Assembly (NCBI GenBank): GCA_017744755.1
Contig: JAGIAU010000107.1
Coordinates: 1-7,471 of the forward strand
Origin: Microbacteriaceae bacterium
GTDB lineage: Bacteria > Actinomycetota > Actinomycetes > Actinomycetales > Microbacteriaceae
Reading direction: 5' to 3'
DNA length: 7,471 bases
The notes beneath the pieces are model-generated. The model was given only the letters and a program-made list of their open reading frames with translations, was not told the DNA's origin and made no database searches. Both the position numbers and the translations under genes were made by a program. Below, piece by piece: positions 1 to 6,479 of this stretch. The stretch's first letter is position 1. Each line of letters starts with the position of its first letter.

Positions 1-775
1 CGACCGCCTCGCGGACGGTCTCCGCCGCGGGCGCGGCGACGGCGTCCGCGCCGAAGTCCCAGGCGAGCGCCCGGCGGGCCGGCGAGGGGTCGAGGGCGAC
101 CACGCGTGCGCCGGCCTCCGTCGCCATCGCGACGGCGGTGAGCCCCAGCATGCCGCAGCCGGAGACGACCACGACCTCGCCGTCGATCGGCTGCACCTGC
201 TCGGCGGCGGCGAGGACCGCGGCGACCGTCGCGGTCGCGCAGGACGCGGGCGCGAGCACCTCGGCCGGGAGCTCCTCGCCGACCTTGACGATCGCGGTGC
301 GGGCGAGCAGGTGGACGTGCGTCGCGATGCCGCCGTTCAGCTCCCAGCCGCGACGGGTCTGCTCGTGGCCGTACTTGGCGAGGTGCTCGCACTTGTTCGA
401 CAGGCCGCGCAGGCACATCCGGCAGGAGCCGCAGCCGATCGTGACCGCCCAGACGATCCGGTCCCCGACCGCGAGGGCGGAGCCGTCGACCGCGAGCGCC
501 GGGAGGCCCGGGCCGAGTGCGACGACGCGACCGACCTGCTCGTGGCCGAGCACCTGCGGCACGGCGACCTTCCGGTGCCCGGCGGCGGTGTGCAGGTCGG
601 AGCCGCACACGGTCGCGAGCTCGACGGCGACGAGCGCCTCACCCTCGCGGAGCACGAGCTCCGTCACGGCGATCCGCTCGAGCGCGCGGTCGGGACCCAT
701 GAACACGACGGCCTCCGCGGGCGGGTCGAGCCGCAGCTCGGTCCCCGGCGCGGCGGTCGGCGCGATGGTGCTCAT
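1..775 (-). CDS. Zinc-dependent alcohol dehydrogenase, phosphonate-associated (HpnZ/TIGR03366-like), 5' part
   Basis: N-terminal 258 residues of a medium-chain Zn-dependent dehydrogenase; the 3' end lies beyond the left window edge, so about 100 residues are probably missing. Seen on translation: catalytic-zinc ligands C57 (motif TVCGSDLH) and H78-E79 (LGHEQ), a second conserved Cys at C179 (APASCATATV), and four structural-zinc cysteines C115, C118, C121 and C129. The Rossmann glycine motif is at G206, G208 and G211 (SGCGMLG). The acidic D229 at the end of the next strand favours NAD over NADP. The ATG overlaps the TGA of the upstream hydrolase by 4 bp (ATGA), implying translational coupling. 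The family resembles the 'putative phosphonate catabolism associated alcohol dehydrogenase' group. Its substrate is not established; acetaldehyde/ethanol, or a hydroxyalkylphosphonate giving phosphonoacetaldehyde, are inferences from context. It could also be a generic threonine/sorbitol-type dehydrogenase, but its position argues for a phosphonate role. Confidence 0.88.
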   Translation of the reverse strand, partial: MSTIAPTAAPGTELRLDPPAEAVVFMGPDRALERIAVTELVLREGEALVAVELATVCGSDLHTAAGHRKVAVPQVLGHEQVGRVVALGPGLPALAVDGSALAVGDRIVWAVTIGCGSCRMCLRGLSNKCEHLAKYGHEQTRRGWELNGGIATHVHLLARTAIVKVGEELPAEVLAPASCATATVAAVLAAAEQVQPIDGEVVVVSGCGMLGLTAVAMATEAGARVVALDPSPARRALAWDFGADAVAAPAAETVREAV

Positions 776-1467
776 CGGCCGAGCCGCTCCAGCAGCTCAG
801 GCAGCTCGGCGACGGAGCCGAGCACCTGGTGGGCGCCCGCGGTCTCGAACGCCTCGCGCGGGGTCGCGCCCGTGAGGACGCCGACGACCAGGCCGGCGCC
901 GGCGGCGAGGCCGCTGCCGATGTCGGTCGCGGTGTCGCCGACGACGGCGATCGCGTGCACGGAGGACGCCTGCGTGCGGATGAGCGCCATGAGGTTCAGG
1001 TCGGGGAGCGGACGACCGCGGCCCGCATCGGCGGGGGTGAGCACGAGATCGGGCAGGCCGATCCAGCCGAGCGATGCGACGATCGCGTCGGCCGTCGGAC
1101 GCGCGAAGCCGGTGGTCAGGACGACCTTGCGCCCCTGCGCCCGGAGCGCGCGGATTGCCGCCTCGGCACCCTCGATCGCGATCGAGCGGCCCTCCCCGAC
1201 GAGCTCGTCGTAGGCGGCCTCGAACGCCCGGTTGAGCGCCTGGGCATCGTCCTCGGGGAGGAGGCGGCGGAACACCTCGATCTTCGACTGGCCCATGGTG
1301 TCGCGGACCCATTGCAGCGCGCCCTCGCGGTCGACGCCGTCGAGTCCCATCGCCTCGCCACGCTCGCGGTCCCATGCGCGGGCGAAGGCCTCCTCGACGA
1401 GACCGTCGTCCACGACGGTCGTACCGGCCATGTCGAGGACGACGGTCTCGATGCGTGCGTTCATCAT
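772..1467 (-). CDS. Phosphonatase-like HAD hydrolase (PhnX-like, TIGR03351 type)
   Basis: A 231-residue cytoplasmic HAD-superfamily hydrolase related to phosphonoacetaldehyde hydrolase, which cleaves phosphonoacetaldehyde to acetaldehyde and phosphate. HAD motif I is the phosphonatase form DMAGTT, with nucleophile D12 and alanine at 14 where most HAD phosphatases have the acid/base Asp. Cap-domain motif MGQSK places K62 where Bacillus PhnX has its Schiff-base lysine (MGLLK). Motif II is TTG at 118-120, R152 (GRPLPD) stands where ordinary HADs have Lys, and motif IV is VGDTATD with D178 and D182. The protein is shorter than PhnX (about 260-270). It lies 49 bp after the FAD oxidoreductase and overlaps the dehydrogenase by 4 bp. 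An AAAGGAA ribosome site at 1471-1477 is followed by two consecutive ATGs. The second (1464) has the more usual spacing, so the true start may be one codon later. Substrate is inferred; another phosphonoaldehyde or a phosphate ester is possible. Confidence 0.9.
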   Translation of the reverse strand: MMNARIETVVLDMAGTTVVDDGLVEEAFARAWDRERGEAMGLDGVDREGALQWVRDTMGQSKIEVFRRLLPEDDAQALNRAFEAAYDELVGEGRSIAIEGAEAAIRALRAQGRKVVLTTGFARPTADAIVASLGWIGLPDLVLTPADAGRGRPLPDLNLMALIRTQASSVHAIAVVGDTATDIGSGLAAGAGLVVGVLTGATPREAFETAGAHQVLGSVAELPELLERLGR

Positions 1468-1470
1468 GTG

Positions 1471-1477
1471 TTCCTTT
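1471..1477 (-). promoter_or_regulatory. Ribosome binding site of the HAD hydrolase
   Basis: AAAGGAA on the minus strand. The GGA core lies 4 nt before the ATG at 1467 and 7 nt before the ATG at 1464. This spacing slightly favours the second start codon. The site sits immediately downstream of the palindromic intergenic element. Confidence 0.6.
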
Positions 1478-1480
1478 CGA

Positions 1481-1511
1481 GGTCTCGATACGGGCTGCGC
1501 CCTGCTCGACC
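1481..1511. repeat. Palindromic intergenic element resembling the Microbacteriaceae ggtctcgatacg...ctcgacc repeat
   Basis: The 31-bp element begins ggtctcgatacg and ends ctcgacc. It has outer complementary ends (ggtc/gacc) and an inner hairpin gggc-tgc-gccc. It occupies most of the 49-bp gap between the FAD oxidoreductase stop and the hydrolase start. From memory, elements with these same ends and a variable inner palindrome are scattered between genes in Microbacteriaceae genomes. Only one copy is visible here, so its repeat nature is not shown by this window. It has no T-tract and so is not a classical intrinsic terminator. It could stabilise or process the mRNA between the two cistrons. 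Confidence 0.5.
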
Positions 1512-1516
1512 CACGG

Positions 1517-2602
1517 CTAGCCGAAGAGCTCGTCGATGACGGACTCGGCGAGGCCGAGCCCGGTGGTCATGCCGATCCCGGTCGTGACGGACACGATCCG
1601 GACGCGCTCGGCGGGCGCGACGCGGAGGAAGTCCTGCGGCGCCTTCGCGTAGACGCCCTGCCAGCGCTGGCGGACGCGCAGCTCCCGGCCGAAGAGCTCG
1701 CGCGACAGCCGCAGCAGCAGCTCGAACGCCGCCTCGTCCTGGAACGGCTTCACGTGCGTCCCGACGGTGTGCGTGTCGCCGACGAGCAGCGTGCCGTCGG
1801 GGCGCTCCGTGTACATCTGATTCACGTCGCGGGCGAAGATCGCGGGGTCGTCGCGCTCGTAGCGGGCGCGCATGGCGGCCGCGGACGGCGTCGAGGAGAA
1901 CGCGCTGTAGCGCAGCAGCGAGGATCCGGTCAGCACCGGCACCCGGAGGCCCACGCCGTCGGCGAGGAGCATGTCGAGCCCGCAGCGCTCGACGCCGTGC
2001 GCCTCCGCCACCGCCGGGAAGAGCTGGTCGACGTCGAAGTTGAGGGCGAACACGATGGCGTCGGCCCGGATGTCGCCGCGCGAGGTGTGCAGGACGCCGT
2101 CGGCGTGACCGAGCGCCGAGGTGCGCCAGCGGAACTCGACGCCCTCCGAGGCGAGCCAGGCGGCGATCGCAGGCCCTGCCTCCCGCGGGTCGACCTGGAA
2201 GTCGCCGGCGAGCAGCGCGCCGCCGACGGCGCCGACGGCGGACGGCGCGTGATCGAGCACCTCCTCGGCCGTCAGCAGCGGTGCCCCCGCCTCATCGAGC
2301 ACGGCGAGCTCGTCGGCCGCCCGCGCGACGATGAGCGTGCCGTCCTTGCGGAGCCAGAAGCCGGCGCGCTCCGCCAGCCGTGCCCAGATCGTGCTCGCCC
2401 GCGCGGCGTACTCGCCCGCCTCGCCGGCGTGGGCGCTGAAGCCGAGGTGGCCGAAATTCCGGACGGTCGAGCCGGTCAGTCCGGTCGCGCGCTCGACGAC
2501 GACGACGCGCTTGCCGCGCTCGAGCGCCGCCGCCGCATGGCCGAGGCCGACGATGCCCGCGCCGACGATGGCGAGGTCGTACCGCTCGTCCAGCTCCGCC
2601 AT
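1517..2602 (-). CDS. FAD-dependent oxidoreductase of phosphonate clusters (HpnW/TIGR03364-like amine oxidase)
   Basis: A 361-residue DAO-fold (glycine/D-amino-acid oxidase type) flavoprotein. The N-terminal dinucleotide fold is clear: strand YDLAIVGAGIVGLG with glycines 14, 16 and 19, and acidic E37 ending strand 2 (VVVVERA) for the FAD ribose. A conserved-looking segment RNFGHLG follows at 48-54. Near the C-terminus, TTGIGMTTGLGLAE (about 341-354) matches the second FAD-contacting glycine-rich stretch of this fold. No signal peptide, so cytoplasmic. It starts 9 bp after the phnE stop, and the AGG of its ribosome site overlaps that TAG, so the two are probably co-translated. Relatives in phosphonate clusters have been reported to oxidise 2-aminoethylphosphonate and/or its N-methyl form to phosphonoacetaldehyde. 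That fits the hydrolase encoded next, but which amine is used cannot be read from the sequence. A generic sarcosine/glycine oxidase is the alternative. Confidence 0.88.
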   Translation of the reverse strand: MAELDERYDLAIVGAGIVGLGHAAAALERGKRVVVVERATGLTGSTVRNFGHLGFSAHAGEAGEYAARASTIWARLAERAGFWLRKDGTLIVARAADELAVLDEAGAPLLTAEEVLDHAPSAVGAVGGALLAGDFQVDPREAGPAIAAWLASEGVEFRWRTSALGHADGVLHTSRGDIRADAIVFALNFDVDQLFPAVAEAHGVERCGLDMLLADGVGLRVPVLTGSSLLRYSAFSSTPSAAAMRARYERDDPAIFARDVNQMYTERPDGTLLVGDTHTVGTHVKPFQDEAAFELLLRLSRELFGRELRVRQRWQGVYAKAPQDFLRVAPAERVRIVSVTTGIGMTTGLGLAESVIDELFG

Positions 2603-2611
2603 GGCGCGAAC

Positions 2612-4486
2612 CTACCGGACGGCGCGGCGCACGAGCACCGACACCGTCTCGACGACGACGACGAGCGCGATGATGACGAGCAGGAACGCGATGACCTGAT
2701 CGAAGTGCCGCGCATCGATCTGGTTGATGAGCAGGAAGCCGATGCCGCCGCCGCCGACGACGCCGAGCAGGGTCGCGGAGCGGATGTTCTGCTCGAGCAT
2801 GTACATCGTGTGACTCACGAGCGACGGCACCGAGAGGGGGACCGTCGAGGAGAAGAAGCGCTGCAGGCGCGTGCCGCCGACCGTCGAGATGGCCTGCTCG
2901 GGACCGTTCGGCACCTCCTCCATGGAGTCGCCGATGAGCTTCGCCATGAGGCCGACGCCGCCGATGGCGAGCGCCCACATGCCCGCCTGGGCGCCGAGTC
3001 CGGTCGCGATGATGAAGATGATCGCGATGACGAGGTCCGGGATGGCGCGGAGGATGAGGGCGATGCCGCGGAACACGCTGCGCACGCCGGAGTTCGGCGC
3101 CACGTTGCGGGCCGAGAGCGGGCCGACGACGAAGGAGACGACGGCGGCGATGAGCGTCGCGGCGAAGGCGACCTGGACCGTGACGAGGACTGCGCCGAGG
3201 ACGTCCGCCCAGTCGCGGCTGCCGAAGTTCGGCGGCCAGACGGAGAAGCCGAGCGCCGGGTTGTGGATGAGGTCGAAGCGCCAGCCGATCCACTGGAACG
3301 CCCACGTCGTGCCGACGTCCCCGGTCGGGTCGAAGGCGAGGCACTGGAAGCCGATGACGCGGCACCAGTCGCCCGTCGCGCCGACCGCCGCGTAGACGAA
3401 GGCCGCGGCGACGATCGCGACGCCGACCCAGATCCACGTCGTCGTCTGCCGGCGCTCCCGCGTCCACGGGCGGTGCATCGCCGCCTCGATGCGCGCGTTC
3501 CGCTCCGCGACCGCGTCCGTCGCCCTGGCGAGCGCGTCCGCCGCCTTCGCGGAGGCGTGCATCGCCCCGCGGACGACCGTGTCGCCGATCCCGCGCCCCG
3601 TGGGGGCGACGCCGAGGAGGCGGGCCCGGATGACGGAGGACACGATCTCGAACAGGATGCAGAGCGCGATGATGATGAGGACGAGCGGGATCGAGCGCCG
3701 CATCCCGGCCGTCGTGTGCAGCGCCTGCCAGAGGTCGTAGCCGAGGCCGGGGACGCCGACGACGCCGAGGATGACGGAGGCGCGGAGGTTGATGTCGGCA
3801 CGGTGCAGGGCGACGGCGATCCAGGCGGGCAGCGCCTGCGGGACGATGCCGGACCAGAACTGCTGCGCCTTCGACGCGCCGACCGCCGTGACCGCCGTCC
3901 GCGGGCCCTCGTCGGTCTGCTCGATCGCGTCGGCGTACATCTTCGAGATCATGCCGACCGAGTGCAGGCCGACCGCGATGATCGCGACGAGGGTGCCGCC
4001 GGTGAACCAGAGGTAGGCGAGGAACGCGATGATCGCGACGTCGGGGACCGCCCGCGCGACGACGCCGATGGCCCGGCAGATCGCGTAGACGACCTGGTTC
4101 GGCGTGGTGTTCCGCGCGGCGCCGTAGGCGACCGGGATGGAGAGGATCGCGGCGAACGCCGTCGCCGCGATCGTGATCGCCAGGGTGATGAAGACGTGGC
4201 CGACGAACGTCCCGACGGCATCCCAGCCTTCGAAGGTGATGACGACGTTCCCGAGCGCGTCCTTGTCGGAGGTGAAGCCGGGCCACACCATCGGCGTCGC
4301 CGACGTGAGGTAGCGGTTCAGGTTCTCCCAGGTCTTGTCCCAGTCGGAGACGCTCGTCGGCGAGAGCTCCATGATCGACCAGATGCCGGCGACGACGAGC
4401 GTCGCGAAGACGAGGTAGGAGACGATCGTCGCGGGCCGCGGCCGCGGCCGCCGGATCAGCGCGATCCGCTCGGCGAGGGCGGTCAC
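2612..4486 (-). CDS. phnE: Phosphonate ABC transporter permease, fused double-domain PhnE
   Basis: A 624-residue inner-membrane permease, about twice the usual PhnE length (about 260-280), because two complete permease units are joined. Unit 1 spans about 1-295: TM segments near 20-40, 95-122, 145-180, 222-243 and 265-285, with its ABC-contacting EAA-type loop at about 194-220 (GPRTAVTAVGASKAQQFW). Unit 2 spans about 345-624: TM near 350-371, 430-455, 480-517, 555-580 and 597-618, with its EAA-type loop at about 528-554 (GPEQAISTVGGTRLQRFF). A basic, Ala-rich cytoplasmic linker (about 287-348) joins them. Both units carry an aromatic-rich extracytoplasmic insert after their first TM (about 41-92 and 372-427). 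Start is GTG, overlapping the phnC TGA by 4 bp (GTGA), with GAGGGG just upstream; the next Met is at residue 39, inside the membrane region. One chain could replace the PhnE1/PhnE2 pair or PhnE homodimer. Confidence 0.93.
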   Translation of the reverse strand: MTALAERIALIRRPRPRPATIVSYLVFATLVVAGIWSIMELSPTSVSDWDKTWENLNRYLTSATPMVWPGFTSDKDALGNVVITFEGWDAVGTFVGHVFITLAITIAATAFAAILSIPVAYGAARNTTPNQVVYAICRAIGVVARAVPDVAIIAFLAYLWFTGGTLVAIIAVGLHSVGMISKMYADAIEQTDEGPRTAVTAVGASKAQQFWSGIVPQALPAWIAVALHRADINLRASVILGVVGVPGLGYDLWQALHTTAGMRRSIPLVLIIIALCILFEIVSSVIRARLLGVAPTGRGIGDTVVRGAMHASAKAADALARATDAVAERNARIEAAMHRPWTRERRQTTTWIWVGVAIVAAAFVYAAVGATGDWCRVIGFQCLAFDPTGDVGTTWAFQWIGWRFDLIHNPALGFSVWPPNFGSRDWADVLGAVLVTVQVAFAATLIAAVVSFVVGPLSARNVAPNSGVRSVFRGIALILRAIPDLVIAIIFIIATGLGAQAGMWALAIGGVGLMAKLIGDSMEEVPNGPEQAISTVGGTRLQRFFSSTVPLSVPSLVSHTMYMLEQNIRSATLLGVVGGGGIGFLLINQIDARHFDQVIAFLLVIIALVVVVETVSVLVRRAVR

Positions 4487-5376
4487 GCCGGCCCCTCGTC
4501 GGCGAAGTCCTGCTCGTTGCGCTCTCTCGCCGCCTTGCGCATCTCCTCGGAGAGGAGCTGGTCGCGGACCTCGGCGAGCTCCGTCTCGATCGCGGTGAGC
4601 TCGGTCGTGGAGACGGCGACACGGCCGTAGATCTCCATGACCTGGTCCTTCGTCAGGCCCTCGGTCGGGGTGTCGAGGACGACCTCGCCGGAGCGCAGGC
4701 CGATGATGCGATCGCCCCAGCCCAGCGCGAGATCGACCTGGTGCAGCGAGCAGACGACCGTCAGGTCGCGCTCCGCGGCGATCTCGCGGATGAGCCCCAT
4801 GACCTGGCTGCTCGACTCGGGGTCGAGCGAGGCGACCGGCTCGTCGGCGAGGAGCAGCTCGGGGTCCTGCATGAGCGCGCGGGCGATGGCGACGCGCTGC
4901 TGCTGCCCGCCGGAGAGCTTGTCGGCACGCTGATACGCGCGCTCGAGCAGGCCGACTCGGTCGAGATGGCCGAGCGCCTTCTCGCGGAGCGCCCTCGGGT
5001 AGGCCCAGAGGCCCACACGCGGGCCGCGGAGCGTCGCCAGCGACCCCGTCAGCACGTTCTCCAGCACCGTCAGCGGGCCGACGAGCTCGAACTGCTGGAA
5101 GATGAAGCCGATCCGGCCGCGCAGCTCGCGCAGGCCACGACCGGTGACCGTCGAGACGTCGGTCCCGAGCGACTCGACGCTGCCGCTCGTCGGCGTCTCG
5201 AGGCCGTTGAGGTGGCGGAGGAGCGTCGACTTGCCCGAGCCGGAGAGGCCGAGCAGGACGACGATCTCGCCGGTGCCGACGGTCAGCGACACCCCGGACA
5301 GAGCCGGATTCGTCGCGCCGGGATAGGTCTTCCCGAGCTCCGTGATCCGGACTGCCGGGGTGCCGCTGATCGTCAT
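4483..5376 (-). CDS. phnC: Phosphonate ABC transporter ATP-binding protein PhnC
   Basis: A 297-residue ABC ATPase that powers phosphonate import through PhnE. All nucleotide-binding elements are intact: Walker A GLSGSGKST (43-51), Q-loop Q94-Q95 (FIFQQFELV), signature LSGGQQQR (154-161), Walker B LLLADEP (174-180, catalytic E179), D-loop SLD (183-185) and switch H212 (CSLHQ). The ATPase core ends near residue 252. A further 45 or so residues form a charged, probably helical tail (ETELAEVRDQLLSEEMRKAA), which makes the protein longer than typical PhnC (about 250-260). The start ATG is 33 bp after phnD, with a modest GGAAG ribosome site about 10 nt upstream. The stop overlaps the GTG of phnE. 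PhnC is the best-fitting family because phnD and phnE flank it. Confidence 0.94.
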   Translation of the reverse strand: MTISGTPAVRITELGKTYPGATNPALSGVSLTVGTGEIVVLLGLSGSGKSTLLRHLNGLETPTSGSVESLGTDVSTVTGRGLRELRGRIGFIFQQFELVGPLTVLENVLTGSLATLRGPRVGLWAYPRALREKALGHLDRVGLLERAYQRADKLSGGQQQRVAIARALMQDPELLLADEPVASLDPESSSQVMGLIREIAAERDLTVVCSLHQVDLALGWGDRIIGLRSGEVVLDTPTEGLTKDQVMEIYGRVAVSTTELTAIETELAEVRDQLLSEEMRKAARERNEQDFADEGPA

Positions 5377-5409
5377 GGCCGTGTGTCTTCCGCTATCGGG
5401 CTGCCGGGC

Positions 5410-6363
5410 TCAGGCCTGGCAGGCCTCGACGTCCGGGAGCTGCTCGCAGACGGCGGTGATGGTGTCGTAGTACGCGTCGTCGACGGCGCCGAAGCCGAAC
5501 CAGCTCTCCTTGAGGAAGTCGTTCAGCTCGATGCCGGCGTCGGTGAGCGACGCCTGCGTGCTGTCCGCGATCGCCGCGATGAGCTGGTCCTTGACGTCCT
5601 GCGGGAGGCCGTTCTGGAGCACGATCGGGGCGGCCGGGACCTGGAAGCGGTCGATCTCGACGAGCGCGCCCGAGGCGATCAGCGGGTCGGCGTCGATGTC
5701 CTGCGCGAAGCCGACCTGGCACTGCGCGCCCTCGGCGACGAGCGCCGCGGTCGCCGGGTGCTTCTCGCCGAAGACCTGGTCGGCCTCGGGGATCGTCACG
5801 CCGGCGGCGAGGAGCTGCGAGTTCGGGACGAGGAAGCCGGAGGTCGACTCGGGGTTCACGAAGCAGACCTTCTGGCCCGCGAAGTCCTCGAGCGACTTCG
5901 CCGAGGAGGCCGGGTTCGCGAGGGCGACCGAGAAGTAGCCGGGCTCCGCGCCGTCCTTGGTGATCTGCGCGCCGATCGGCGAGATGTCCGCGCCGGCGTT
6001 CTTCGACTGGTAGTACGTGAAGCCGGAGATCTGCGCGATGTCGATCTTGTCGGCGGCGAGGCCCTGGATGACGGCCGAGTAGTCGGTCGCCTCGAAGAAC
6101 TCGACCTGCTTGCCGGTGATCGCGGCGATCCAGTCGGCGATCGGCTGGGCGTCCTGGTCGGCGCCCTCGTGGTCGGGGAGCGTCGCGAAGATCAGGGTGC
6201 CCTCGTCGCCCGAGGCGTAGGTGCCCTCGGCCGCGACGGGAGCGGTGCCGCCGTCGGTCTCGGCGGGGGTGGTGGCGGCCGGGGTGGACGCGCAGCCGGC
6301 GAGCGACGCGACGAGCGCGACGCCCGCTGCGGCGCCCGCGAGAGCCTTCATACCAAAGCGCAT
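5410..6363 (-). CDS. phnD: Phosphonate-binding lipoprotein PhnD
   Basis: A 317-residue extracytoplasmic substrate-binding protein of the PhnD family. It has a short positive n-region (MRFGMK), a hydrophobic stretch to residue 22 and lipobox LAGC with lipidated C24. A Thr/Ala-rich tether to about residue 50 follows. The core starts at TLIFATLPDHEG. Conserved PhnD-type elements include DYSAVIQGLAADKIDIA (94-110), SGFTYYQ with Y117 and Y118 (113-119), the phosphonate-group-binding-type loop NPESTSGFLVP (S173, T174 and S175 at a helix N-terminus), and GEKHPATAALV with H202. A 33-bp gap separates it from phnC. Start chosen at the ATG at 6363 because AGGAAGG lies 8 nt upstream; the internal ATG at 6351 would be 20 nt away. 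It is the first gene of the transport block, preceded by a PHO-box-like repeat. The exact ligand (2-aminoethylphosphonate, N-methyl form or other) is not deducible. Confidence 0.94.
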   Translation of the reverse strand: MRFGMKALAGAAAGVALVASLAGCASTPAATTPAETDGGTAPVAAEGTYASGDEGTLIFATLPDHEGADQDAQPIADWIAAITGKQVEFFEATDYSAVIQGLAADKIDIAQISGFTYYQSKNAGADISPIGAQITKDGAEPGYFSVALANPASSAKSLEDFAGQKVCFVNPESTSGFLVPNSQLLAAGVTIPEADQVFGEKHPATAALVAEGAQCQVGFAQDIDADPLIASGALVEIDRFQVPAAPIVLQNGLPQDVKDQLIAAIADSTQASLTDAGIELNDFLKESWFGFGAVDDAYYDTITAVCEQLPDVEACQA

Positions 6364-6371
6364 TGGAAATG

Positions 6372-6378
6372 CCTTCCT
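6372..6378 (-). promoter_or_regulatory. Ribosome binding site of phnD
   Basis: AGGAAGG on the minus strand, 8 nt before the ATG at 6363. It is the strongest Shine-Dalgarno match in the window and fixes the phnD start. The GGAA within it could pair with TTCC just downstream in a weak 4-bp hairpin. Confidence 0.75.
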
Positions 6379-6419
6379 GAAACGGATCCGGCCGGAGCCG
6401 GGTGATGTTGGACACGGTG

Positions 6420-6452
6420 ATGGTCGGCACCTCGGGTGAACCGGCGGGAAAC
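6420..6452 (-). promoter_or_regulatory. Candidate PHO box (PhoP operator) upstream of phnD
   Basis: Read on the minus strand, two adjacent 11-nt units, GTTTCCCGCCG (6452-6442) and GTTCACCCGAG (6441-6431), are followed by a weaker third, GTGCCGACCAT (6430-6420). The second unit fits the 11-nt direct-repeat consensus described for Streptomyces PhoP boxes (G-T/G-T-C-A-Y-Y-Y-R-G/C-G). The repeat lies about 57-89 bp before the phnD start, in a non-coding gap, which suits phosphate-starvation control of the importer and downstream catabolic genes. I see no convincing -10 element at normal spacing, so the promoter itself is not placed. Confidence 0.5.
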
Positions 6453-6463
6453 GACTGGCGTCT

Positions 6464-6479
6464 TGCCGGGTGTCCGGCA
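6464..6479 (-). other. Hairpin TGCCGG-ACAC-CCGGCA downstream of phnN
   Basis: A perfect 6-bp stem with a 4-nt loop lies about 120 nt after the phnN stop, just upstream of the PHO-box-like repeat. It could help end or process the phnM-phnN transcript. It lacks a following T-run, and chance GC-rich pairing is possible. Confidence 0.3.

Noticed and set aside
2292..4622. A 776-codon minus-strand frame overlapping phnE
   Set aside because: Arg/Pro/His-rich shadow of phnE in another frame, spanning phnC, phnE and FAD gene boundaries; no domain seen.
1232..4630. A 1132-codon open frame on the plus strand
   Set aside because: It runs antisense across the FAD gene, phnE and the end of phnC, which have strong family motifs. 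Its product is a low-complexity Asp/Arg/Glu-rich string typical of antisense frames in high-GC DNA, with no recognisable domain.
4741..6405. A 554-codon plus-strand frame opposite phnC and phnD
   Set aside because: Antisense shadow rich in Arg, Glu, Asp and Leu with no domain; phnC and phnD on the other strand are unambiguous.
6361..6420. Defined -10/-35 promoter for phnD
   Set aside because: The best -10-like hexamer (CAACAT) matches poorly and is 24 nt from the TTCACC in the repeat, too far for a normal spacer.
6464..6479. Intrinsic terminator after phnN
   Set aside because: The hairpin is real, but no run of T follows on the minus strand, so I list it only as a hairpin.
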